Origin: Lumbricus terrestris
Lineage: Eukaryota; Annelida; Clitellata; Crassiclitellata; Lumbricidae
DNA length: 64,000 nt
Assembly (NCBI GenBank): GCA_949752735.1
Contig: OX457053.1
Coordinates: forward strand, 3,736,166 to 3,800,165
Reading direction: 5' to 3'
The notes under the pieces are model-generated. The model did not search any database and had not been told where the DNA came from. It worked only from the letters and a program-made list of their open reading frames with translations. Numbering within the stretch: position 1 is the stretch's first letter; every line of letters starts with the position of its first letter. The translations under genes were made by a program, and so were the position numbers. Positions 10,996 through 20,517 of the stretch are shown here, one piece after another.

Positions 10996-11071
10996 AGCGT
11001 CCAGGCACTTCTTTTGGAAGAGTAGGGGTCGTCCAAGCACTTATTTTCCCACACTTTAGGCCTAAGCCCTG
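10996..11071. mobile_element. Truncated right end of the 30145-30322 MITE family
   Basis: Shares 'gcgtccaggcacttcttttg', then a CACTTATTTTCC block, and ends CACTTTAGGCCTAAGCCCTG. This parallels the end CACTTTAAGCACTG of the full copy, with TAGGCCTA apparently inserted within the terminus. Confidence 0.6.
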
Positions 11072-11107
11072 ATATAAGCCTAATACGACTGCAACTAATT
11101 GAAACTC

Positions 11108-11108
11108 G

Positions 11109-11145
<37 letters not shown>

Positions 11146-11155
11146 TATCGTCAAG

Positions 11156-11239
<84 letters not shown>

Positions 11240-11250
11240 TCATCATCATG
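11108..11250. repeat. (ATC)n microsatellite
   Basis: Over 40 ATC units with two short interruptions. It directly abuts, on its 3' side in minus orientation, the LINE ORF2 fragment at 11267-11440, so it probably grew from that element's short-repeat tail. The translated poly-Met or poly-Asp frames are artefacts. Confidence 0.95.
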
Positions 11251-11266
11251 AACCGTGTGCTCGTAG

Positions 11267-11440
11267 CTAGGTGTCCAGTGTCAGCTTACTGTAACAGTTC
11301 TTGTATAGTGAGCCTCCGCACCAATCCTCTATGTCATCCGTCCATTCTCTGTGAGGCCTGCCTCTTCTGTTAGTTCCCTCAATTATTCCAAAGTCCAGGG
11401 TTTTGAGCTTCCTGTCGTCTTCCATCTTGGCGATATGCCC
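11267..11440 (-). pseudogene. LINE ORF2 C-terminal fragment
   Basis: The minus-strand frame reads GTNRRGRPHREWTDDIEDW, ending in LTLDT and a stop. The RGRP...W.DDI..W pattern is the conserved C-terminus of several non-LTR retrotransposon replicases. The frame is open, but the copy is heavily 5'-truncated and followed by the ATC tract. Confidence 0.7.
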
Positions 11441-12579
11441 AAAGAGACTCGGCAGTTTTCTGGTTCTTTAGGTAGCAGATTGTCGATCTTGACCCAGCCC
11501 GATTACACCGCTGGGGGACGCGGACCTTGTTCACCCCGGCGACGTCTTTTTTATGCCGACGAACGACTGATATTAATTTTCCCATATGGGGATTCCTGGT
11601 GCATCCCATCTTTCAGTTAATTAATTCTTAGGGGAAAGCGCGAACGCAGTCCCCCACTAACAGAAATTACGCACCCGAGTCACCCACATTTGGGGTGATC
11701 GCAAGAGTCAACCCAGCCGAAGTGCAATGGCTGGGCCTCATCCTGGGAGCACCGCGTACTTGATCGCAGTATTTCCTGTGCCAGGTAAGTATGCCAAAAT
11801 TGCTCCTACCCACGTAAATGAACTATGAAGATAAAAGAAATAAAGGTGTGAAAATGCTTCTGTTAATTAATAGTATTGGAGCTATACTTCTTTAGCCATA
11901 AGTTATTTTAATAAGAAGTAAATTTAATTTAGTCATTTATATCATTTACGAATACGATTATGTTTAACATTTGTCAGTTAACATAGCAAAGGTTTAAAAT
12001 AAAAAATCTTTTACACAAAGCGACACCTGGCGAATGCATTAAGATGCAACTGAAAATAAAACAGAACAGATGGAGCGTGATTATACGCGACGAATATACA
12101 TGTAATATATAATATATATAATATTCGTTTTATTGAAAAACCAGTCGACATAACGCGACAGTTAACAAGCACAGAGGAGCAGCAAATAAAGTCTAGTAAA
12201 CGTTTTTATACAGCATCCGTGTTATGAAATTGTTATTGTTTTTATTGGCAAGTTCGAATCCCTCTAGCCCTTGAGACCTTAGGTCCAATTTGTTCTGATG
12301 GCCTAAACTTCTTGTCAGATTTAGGCCGCATCCTAACTTTGTCTTCCGGCGAGCTGAGAGAGACCTGTTTTTTGCTGCAACGTCTCTCTATAACCGTTCA
12401 GCGTTACAACTCGGTGGCCTTTCGAGGCACTTTAGCTGACCGGGTTCTAGAGGCGATGTAACAATAGCCACTGACTGCTTCCATAGTTTTTTGTGTAATT
12501 CCTGTTATACTAATGTTGTTTTTTTTGAAGATATTAAAAGGAATATAATAAAAAAAATAATAATAATAATAATAATAAT
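11441..12579. other. Intergenic, no gene recognised
   Basis: AT-rich. A lone B-box-like word (gttcgaatccctc) near 12252 could mark a decayed SINE but has no convincing A box. The stretch ends in a (TAA)n tract (12542-12579) that continues beyond the next element. Confidence 0.4.
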
Positions 12580-13406
12580 CAGTGTTACCACTGAGGTTTC
12601 TGAAATAAACCCAGATTTCCTTCCGAAAAAACTCCAGAAAAACCCAGACTATTCACATAAGCTATTTTAGACCCCCTTTGTTCAAATCAAGTTGGTTTTT
12701 CGCTTGTTCGCACGAGGATTAACAAAATGTTCGTCAAAAGACTCGAATAAACTGTAATTACGACTTTAAAATATCAATTGTCAAAGTTGTCAGAGACTCG
12801 GGATCCATACTGACAATAAACTTAATCGATATATTCGTGTGCGCATGCGCTGCGGATCGAGTCTACCAGCAGAATCGTAGGCACATAACACACGTGGCTT
12901 AAGTTTACAAAGTGTTAAAGTTGTCCGAGGTTTCCAACCAAATTTTCTTAATACACCAACAATCCAACGTTTTAACCACCTAGAACATTAATACCCTGCA
13001 ACAACCTGGCAATTATACCACTAGAAGATTTACCTGACCTACAGTGTATACTGTATAACTGTATATGCATGTTATAGATGTAATACGGCTTTACAAGGAA
13101 AGAGACGAGTCACCTGACCTATTTTGAAATGTCAAAATGGCTTATTTCTGTGCAGAACTATTCTTCAGGTTATAACTTATTGGTGAATTGGCAACATGAG
13201 ATCTTGATTGTGGAGTTTAAAATTAAAATTAATGGAAAAAATTATATATCACAACCATTTTACATTGAATTTCACAGAATAATCATGTGTTTAAGTACAA
13301 AATGTCAACTCACCAAAATAAACCCAGATCTTGCCCAAAAAACCCAGAAACCCAGACGAAGGCGAAAAAACCCAGATCTAGTGGAAAAAACCCAGTGGCA
13401 TCACTG
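12580..13406. mobile_element. hAT-like non-autonomous element inserted in a LINE tail
   Basis: The ends are CAGTGTTACCACTG and, reverse complemented, CAGTGATGCCACTGGG. The flanking ATAATAAT on both sides is consistent with an 8-bp duplication, although the site is a (TAA)n tract, so this is weaker than elsewhere. Both ends are rich in AAAAACCCAGA words. An internal block (about 12820-12920) recurs at about 47040-47200. No transposase frame. Confidence 0.65.
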
Positions 13407-13700
13407 ATAATAATAATAATAAGACGATTTATATAGCGCCGGAGCTCAGCCGAGGCCGAAGGAAAGGGCGCTGTACAAGAGTTCAAAAGTTACTAGCAAT
13501 TATACGACTGTTTAAATAGATAAGTCTTGAGTCTGGATTTAAACGCCTCCAGAGAAGGTGCATTCCGCACATCGTCAGGAAGACTGTTCCATGCAGTGGG
13601 TCCCGACACGGAGAACGATCTTTCCCCAAATTTCGTGGTTGACCGTGGGACCTGTAGCAGGCTACTTGAGAGGCAATCTAGGCATACTAATTATAATAGC
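13407..13700 (-). pseudogene. 5'-truncated LINE, ORF2 C-terminus and tail
   Basis: The minus strand encodes GERSFSVSGPTAWNSLPDDV, then APSLEAFKSRLKTYLF and a stop: the classic C-terminal tail of CR1/L2-type replicases. The 3' UTR includes 'tatatagcgcc' and runs into a (TAA)n tail, which the element at 12580-13406 has split. Confidence 0.82.
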
Positions 13701-14001
13701 CTACATGGAAACAATCAAATTTAATGATTGCAGATTTGCTGCCAATTTTACCATACTGTGCAAAGAGGCGATCAACTAGGCCTACAACAAACGGTTTTCA
13801 CAATAACTATTTTTAAACCAGGTGCCACTTAGGCTACTTTTTCTAGGTAGGCTACAGGCCTAAGGCCTAGACTGGCTGCCCATAGACGGCCCATTTAAGA
13901 AGTAAAATTATAATCTAATTACTTTAAACTAAATAACATTTTCAGACTGCTCTCGCGGAAATCCGCCATGTTATCACAATATGATAATAGACCTATTATA
14001 T

Positions 14002-14439
14002 CAAGGGCGGATCTAGAGGGGGGGGTCAAAATGGGCATCCCCATTTAGAAATTTCTTTTTTTTACCAGCTCCTCTGGCCCGAAAAGTTGACGTGGCTCCC
14101 CCCCCTCTGAGTAGCTCCGTATGTCCGTCCCGCAGCTTTTTTGGCGAAGGGCGGATGGGAAAGGTATCCTTTTTGGAAATTCGAGGATGATGACTAAAAA
14201 AAGGTGATCAGTTTATCAGTTTTTTCGGCGGATGGAAAAAGGTATCTTTTTGGGGGAATTCGAGGCTGATGACTTTTAAAAAGGTGATCAGTTTATCAGT
14301 TTTTTCGGCGGATGGAAAAGGTATCTTTTTGGGAAATTCGAGGATGATGACTAAAAAAAGACGAAATTTTTCCCTTTTTCCTGGACCAAGACCCTAAATT
14401 TTGCCCCCACCTCGTCGAAAATTTCTGTATCCGCTCTTG
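14002..14439. mobile_element. MITE-like element with GGGCGGATC ends
   Basis: Left end CAAGGGCGGATCTAGAGG; right end reverse complement CAAGAGCGGATACAG. Inside are about three copies of a 78-bp unit carrying GATGAC-TAAAAAAAG-GTGATCA followed by TTTTTTCGGCGG. No flanking duplication is evident, so the boundaries may be off by a few bases. Confidence 0.65.
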
Positions 14440-15344
14440 CCGTAGCCTACCCTAGCGCATGTGAAACCGAACGAAATAGGCCGTAGGTACGGCCTAGAAA
14501 TGCCGGACGGTTACCGTGCGGCATTCCATAGATTATTCGCTGGTTGTCAGATCTTAGAGGAAGCAAACAGTTGCCAATCCAGGTCAGCCTCATCTTAAAA
14601 CTCTTAACCAGTAAACCAGTTTAAACCGAATTCTCTTATCTTTGCTAGCCATCCAACGGTCCCTCCTTATCACGTGCACGAAACTAAAATATTACTAGAT
14701 TATTTCTAAGCTCTATAATTACAGTTAGAGGATATTTTTGTACTGTGCTGCTGATCTTTTTGAATAAACAAGACGAAGGCAAAAGAGGTTCTATAATAAT
14801 ATTGAATTATATATTGTGTTGCGCTACAAGATTTAGCGCGCCAAATGATTTGTTTTGGTTATGCAACTGTGTCGAAATGGGTCATTGAGTTTTTATTTAT
14901 GGTTTTTATTTGCTGAAGTTGCAGATATTGAAAAATATTCGGCTTTCATAATACGGTCTGTTTGAGTTGTGCGTTTGTTAATTATAAAATAAAAGGTTAA
15001 GTGTATTTCAGCGTATTTTATTTATTCGCTATTGCATGGGTTTCAACTTTGGTTGAATGCATGTTCGATTGACGATTAGAATTCTTGCTCAGTAGAAGTC
15101 GGAATGATGAAATAATTTGTGCTTGAAATAGTAGGCTACCTCTTTTGCCTTTTTTGTAATGTGCATGCTTTTGTGCATACATGCAGATATACCTCTGCCA
15201 TCATCGCCTTTTGCATTTCCCAAGCCATTCCTTTTCTCGTAAATATAATAGGCATACAGTAATCGTAATCGTATCGTAATCGTAAACTCGAAATTTCTAA
15301 AGCGCCACTCGAAAGCCAAGCGCGGGGCACCAGCTTATTCACGA
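14440..15344. other. Intergenic, no gene recognised
   Basis: AT-rich, no convincing ORF or repeat. A short CGTAATCGTAATCGTATCG run lies near 15262. Confidence 0.4.
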
Positions 15345-17256
15345 GCGCTGCGTTGAGTTAGAAGGGTTGTCCGAGAGAGTAGTCCGTGGTGGTCCGGGTC
15401 GAGTTACCATAAGATCAGGATCAAATGCGTTGAGTTAGAAGGGTTGTCCGTGAGAGTAGTCCGTGGTGGTCAGGGTCGAAATTCCATAGGATCAGAGGGG
15501 CGGAACAGCTATTAAGGCGGGTGTCGTTTGGGCCGGGAATTGGAAGGTGGAGGATCAGATGAGACAGGGTAAGAGTTCGTGAAAAGGAGTGTCTTGAGTT
15601 TTGAATGAAAAGCCCGAGGTGTGATGGATAGAGGAGCCTGAGGAAGGTGATGGTGTGTGATTAGTAATGATGGCGGATGGACTGAAAAGGATCGGAATTC
15701 AGGAGGCAGTTCATTCCAAAGGCGTGGTGCTGAGATGGATATGGCTCGGTTGGAGAACTTGAGATGACTTGTGACCGGCGGTCGAGAAAGTGTAAGGCAG
15801 GAGGATGATCGGGTAGAACGGGTAGGTTGGATGGTGAAGAGTTCGCGAAGATAACTTGGCTGAGAGCATTGCAAGGAGTTGTAGGTTAAGGAGAGAACTT
15901 TGAAGTGGATTCGCTCTGGGATTTTCAACCAGTGAAGTGATTTGAGGATGGGGGTGATGTGATGATGTCTGGGTGTTCTGGTGACGGCTCTAGCTAGAGA
16001 ATTTTGAATGAGTTGGAGGCGCTTAAGTTGTGAGGAGTCAAGGCTTAAGAACAGAGAGTTGCAATAGTCAAGTTTTGAGTGGACGATGGACGTCGCAATG
16101 GTAGAGGCAGTTTTGAAATCGAGCATGGGTCGGATGCGATGGAGGTCCCGGATGTGCATGAAGCAGGAACGCGATAGGTTGGAGATGTGGTTAGAGAAGG
16201 AGAGATGCGAATCAAACATTACACCAAGATTGCGGACAGGAGCATCAGAAGTAAAGGTAAGAGACGAAGAGTTAGTCGATAGGTGTATTGAAGGGTCTGG
16301 GATTTTCTTGATTTGGTCAGGAAGTCCAAGAATGATGAACTCTGTTTTGGAGGGGTTGAGGCAGAGGAGGTTGGAAGACATCCATTTAGAGATTAGATTG
16401 ACCACATTGAGAAGTTGAGCAATGGAGGTGGAAAAAGAGCCTGGGGAGAAGGAAATGAAGAGTTGAGTGTCGTCTGCGTAGAGATGGTGGTCAACAGACG
16501 AGGATTTTATGAGCTGGCTTAAAGGAGTGGTGTAGAGAATGAAGAGCAACGGACCAAGGACGGAGCCTTGTGGAACGCCACAAGATAGTGGAAGGGGTTG
16601 TGAACAGTGACTGGAGGCTTTAACAGAGAAGGATCTGGAAGAGAGATATGACTGGAACCAAAGTAGAGCAGTGCCAGAGACGCCAAAAGAAGAAGAGAGA
16701 CGGTTAAGAAGAAGATTGTGATCGATGGTGTCGAATGCAGCGGAGATGTCGAGGAGGCAGAGGCAGGAGACTTGTTGATGACTGACGGCAGAAACCAGTT
16801 TATTATACAGAGAGACAAGTAGAGTTTCTGTGGAGTGATGTTTAGTGAAGCCTGATTGGTGGGGGTTGAGGAGTGAGTTGGAGGAGAGGTAATCGTTTAG
16901 CCGGGAAAGGACAATTCGTTCGGTTAATTTAGATAGAAAAGAAAGGTTGGAGATGGGTCGGTAATTTGATAGGTTTTCCTTGTCAAGATTTGCTTTTTTC
17001 AGAAGAGGAGTGACGAGAGATTGCTTGAAGACCATTGGTAAATTGCCAGTGGAGAGTGAAAGATTGATAATTTTAGTGATTATAGGAATGAGGACGGAGG
17101 CGCAGTCTTTTAGGAGAGCAGTTGGGATAGGATCCAATTCACACTGTTTGCTTGGAAGAGAATTTAACAGGAGTGACACTTCAGCTTCAGAGGCGGGGTT
17201 GAGAGTTGGAAGCGATGACTGAGAGACAGGAGGAGTAGGATTTGGAAACGGAGTAC
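15345..17256 (-). mobile_element. 5'-truncated LINE (L2-like)
   Basis: Contains a long reverse-transcriptase frame plus its 3' end. The 3' UTR carries two tandem copies of a 77-bp unit beginning (plus strand) 'tgcgttgagttagaagg', at 15349 and 15426. The same 3' end appears at 30119-30742 with one unit. Homology and the open frame extend upstream to about 17256. The endonuclease is missing, so this copy cannot move on its own. Confidence 0.85.
15512..17179 (-). CDS. Reverse transcriptase of truncated LINE (L2-like)
   Basis: A 555-residue uninterrupted frame covering the RT domain and C-terminal region. Visible blocks in order: NYRPISNLSFLSKLTERIV (finger region), LLDISAAFDTIDH (motif A), GVPQGSVLGPLLFILYTT (motif B), HLYADDTQLFISF (catalytic YADD), LNPSKTEFIILG (motif D region) and, near the end, RLWNELPPEFR. 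The reading frame stays open upstream of the listed start without a natural ATG, so this is the 3' portion of a longer ORF2, not an independent gene. No stop or frameshift has accumulated, suggesting recent insertion. Known function is target-primed reverse transcription; here it is a relic without endonuclease. Confidence 0.85.
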   Translation of the reverse strand: MSLLLNSLPSKQCELDPIPTALLKDCASVLIPIITKIINLSLSTGNLPMVFKQSLVTPLLKKANLDKENLSNYRPISNLSFLSKLTERIVLSRLNDYLSSNSLLNPHQSGFTKHHSTETLLVSLYNKLVSAVSHQQVSCLCLLDISAAFDTIDHNLLLNRLSSSFGVSGTALLWFQSYLSSRSFSVKASSHCSQPLPLSCGVPQGSVLGPLLFILYTTPLSQLIKSSSVDHHLYADDTQLFISFSPGSFSTSIAQLLNVVNLISKWMSSNLLCLNPSKTEFIILGLPDQIKKIPDPSIHLSTNSSSLTFTSDAPVRNLGVMFDSHLSFSNHISNLSRSCFMHIRDLHRIRPMLDFKTASTIATSIVHSKLDYCNSLFLSLDSSQLKRLQLIQNSLARAVTRTPRHHHITPILKSLHWLKIPERIHFKVLSLTYNSLQCSQPSYLRELFTIQPTRSTRSSSCLTLSRPPVTSHLKFSNRAISISAPRLWNELPPEFRSFSVHPPSLLITHHHLPQAPLSITPRAFHSKLKTLLFTNSYPVSSDPPPSNSRPKRHPP

Positions 17257-17544
17257 CAATACAATACTTTATTTGTATGTGACCGAAACGCTTTTAATAT
17301 GCATTTTAAAATCTTGTAGCATGCAGAATCTAAAGTGCTGAAATAAATTAAACCAGACTTTGTACAAAAACGTATGGATTACACAATTGGGTAATCCAAA
17401 AGACTGCATGCCCGTCCATGTAAACACTATGGCCGCCCAAGAAACTGATAAAATAGAGCGCTGTGGCCTTAACTTCGAATTTTATATTTACTCGCATTTA
17501 CTAACATAATTTTTTATTGTATTCAGAAAGACCCATACGTATTC

Positions 17545-19776
17545 ATGGCTGCGACAAAGGTCTGCCAGAGTGGACCTGTTGCGTCTTTTGTCCTGATGTC
17601 TCCGTTGGGAAATCTGGAACTGACATGCTGTACGAAGGCCGTTCATTCGCTCAACATGATGGCCACTGCGTCAGAAAACCTCTTCTCTCCAGATCCCAGG
17701 TTTCTGGTTGTATTCTGGAAGCGTAGCTATTGTAACGTAGCATTAGATCATAAGGTTAGCACCATCGTGAGGATTGGGTAAGACGCTATATAAATGGCTG
17801 TAAACATAATATTCCTTGTGCATGAAGGAACTGTTGTAGCAATCTATAAAGTTAATTTATTGAATTGAATATCTTTGTCTCAATAAAATGTTAAATTAAT
17901 TTATTTTTCTGTATAGCAATGTGAACCAACCCTCATTTCTTCCCCATATAGCATCATCATCATCTTTGGACAGACGGAATGTTCAAATTTTATGTATTAA
18001 GAATTAACTTTAAAAAATCAATGTTAATGATAATTAAACCCAGTTTTGTGTCACGTTTGACTAGAATGGATTTGTCTTTCTCTTAGGTCATTTAATTATT
18101 TTGCGTTGAATGATTACTTATCTTTCATATTTTTTTAACTTCATTTTCTGGTCTTTCAGCGTGGACGTTGTAATCAGAGACCCTCCCAAACCCAACAAAA
18201 CAGATAGTTGCTACAGCGTAGCAGCAAAATGTGTTCAGTGGCTTCAGAAATATTTCCATCAGACGACGAACAGTAATTTTGAGATGCAGTTACCACCAAT
18301 ATGTCCTCTTCATGACCCTAGCGGTACGTGCAGTTTAATTTTAACACAAATGAATTTTCATGATTCTGTGTGATGCTCTGATGCCTATATGCAAAGAATC
18401 AATAAATTATTTTTTTAACGAGTGCAGGTGAACATGGGAAAAGTGACTAAACAACATGAGTTTGAATGTGGGAATTTAATTTTTTACATTGCTTGTATCT
18501 TTTGCAGGGCTTTTTTTAATGTGCAGCTGTACACAAAATGTGCAGTTCTAAATGGATTTGTGCAGCTGTAGAGGCACTTCTGTCACAAGTTCTCTGCAGT
18601 TAAAACTAGCAAAAAAAGTCATTGTCATCCAATTGGAAGTAATTTACCATGGAGGATGGGAAGGGAAAGAAGGGGTTGTGCAGTTCTAAAAATTCCTTAA
18701 AAACAGCCCTGATCTTTTGTTCAGGTTTTATTTTTAAAATTACCCACAAACATATTTATCTGTTAAGTGTCTGTTACTTGGAGCAGATGATTGTCTGTGT
18801 TTAAACGTACAAGAATTTTACGATAGTAATCTGTGGGGCTATGGTAGGTCTACGGTCACCCTATATGTAGTGTGGGCATCCTCTAGTACTTAACGATTAA
18901 AATATGCTAATAGAATTTCTCATAAATCGAAAGTTGTTGTGGTACCTTGGAAGCTCTTATCCTCTCGTGCTTGTTCTGTATTTTGGAAATCCATGTACCA
19001 GTACACAGTACGGGGAATATTGAATGGATAAACGCTACCAAGGTTGAAGATCAGGACACAGATTTTATACCTGCTTACCCGTAGTGTTGACTCAGCCTTA
19101 GGGGCGATGGTAAAATGAGGGGCAGTACTTACAACAAATCGGCCTCTAACAAGCTGTTATAGTTATCAAGTCAACTCGTATGTTCCTACTAAATTCGTGA
19201 ATCATTCGAACTAATAATAATAATCTTTGTTTCATATCAAACTGATGCACCACAGCATGGTTGCATTTTCATAATATGCACGGACGATCACAAGTTAATT
19301 TAATCATATGGCAGCCGTGCAAGGTTCCAATCATATCTTTTCATTTTACCAATGCCATCTGCCAGAATAGAAGACATGAGTCAACCTTTGGGTGGGTTGT
19401 GGGAAGGCATCAGACATCCACGCCAGAGTGTTGCCATTACCCTAACTGAATAAACAAACATTATTAATGACTAACAAACATTATTAACAACTGCATCTAT
19501 TTAGATTCCTTCACGAAACGTGTCTGGAAGACATTGGCGGACGATGTTCCATTCGGACAAGTCGTGACGTACGGAGAGCTCGGATCGATGAGCGGAAGTT
19601 CGGAGAAGGCAAGTCGCGCCGTCGGCCAGGCAATGCGGAACAATCCGGTCATGATCCTCGTTCCTTGCCATCGAGTCATTCTGTCGAATGGCAATATCGG
19701 CAACTACAGCGGTGGCAAGTGGAACGATGTGAAGGCATGGCTACTGGAGCACGAGAAATGCAAGAAGATACTGTGA
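17545..19776 (+). CDS. MGMT: Methylated-DNA--protein-cysteine methyltransferase (MGMT)
   Basis: A suicide DNA-repair enzyme that moves alkyl groups from O6-alkylguanine to its own cysteine. Exons 17545-17699, 18160-18323 and 19505-19776 join in phases 2 and 1 at GT/AG sites and give 196 residues (human MGMT has 207). The N-terminal domain starts with MSPLGNLEL, the usual SPLG.LEL strand. The C-terminal domain holds FGQVVTYGEL, ASRAVGQAMRNNPV, the active-site ILVPCHRV (Cys161) and NYSGG. Tyr129 and Arg144 match the tyrosine and arginine finger that flip the damaged base in the human enzyme. An acceptor-like TTGTATTCAG at about 17526 suggests an upstream non-coding exon. Intron 2 carries the hAT MITE at 18505-18711. 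The gene is convergent with the RRM gene at 20518-25320, and a likely poly(A) signal lies at 20205-20210. No key residue is missing. Expected location is the nucleus. Confidence 0.94.
18505..18711. mobile_element. hAT-type MITE in MGMT intron 2
   Basis: A 207-bp element with ends CAGGGC...GCCCTG, flanked by a perfect 8-bp duplication ATCTTTTG. The interior repeats GTGCAGTTCTAAA and GTGCAGCTG words. Sister copies lie at 29327-29523 (full) and 55906-56002 (right half). Confidence 0.9.
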
Positions 19777-20194
19777 AAGGCTTCATTTCCAAACACCAAC
19801 TTCATTTACGAGTATCTGAAGAAAATTGGTCGTAACCTCGTGATGGTTTTGTTTAGTGAAGTTCAAACTGAGACTTGAACAGAAAAACCTGGTGACCTCA
19901 ACTGCATATTAGTTACAAAACTTCAACCATGTAATTCAGTTTATTACATCATGTAAATAATCCGCTTTAGTTTGACTCTAAAAAGTAATGTTGTTGGAAC
20001 ACAACCTTTATTTTGATTACAATTTATGTTCGTTCTTGATATTGTTCAAACACAGCATTAAAAATCGTCCTGAGAGTACGTGAAACTTGCATTTATCTGA
20101 CCAACTTTCAGTTTCAAAGTTCTGTTGTTATTGTAGAACTGTTTTGAGATTTTCTCACAGAAGCAATGAACTACTTACAAATCCTGCTTCTATT

Positions 20195-20210
20195 TTTATT
20201 TTGGAATAAA
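20195..20210. promoter_or_regulatory. Back-to-back poly(A) signals of convergent genes
   Basis: AATAAA on the plus strand (20205-20210) suits MGMT; AATAAA on the minus strand (plus-strand TTTATT at 20195-20200) suits the RRM gene ending at 20518. They lie five bases apart. If both are used, the transcripts' 3' ends overlap. Actual cleavage sites cannot be seen. Confidence 0.5.
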
Positions 20211-20517
20211 ATTTGACTATTGACAAAGTAATTACAGAAACTATTGCACCTGAGTTCAGCTTGAAGTTTGCACAGCATCTGCGTAAGACAATAGAAGTCT
20301 TACAATTCTTCTAAACAAGTACCAATTACCGCAATATAAAATTGCTAACTGTCCGCAGTAAACTTTAATACAATAGTTTTCAACTTCCAGTTTCTTCATC
20401 ATCACCAGTGCAACAGTGTTCTTGGTTAAAGATAGGAAGCATCCTGATCTAATTCGCAACGCACTTTATGCAGAGAATTTCAGAAACAAATTATGCACAA
20501 GTCTTCTTGTTTTCTAA

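Noticed and set aside
16086..16418. Plus-strand frames within the LINE at 15345-17256
   Set aside because: Shadow frames of the RT on the minus strand.
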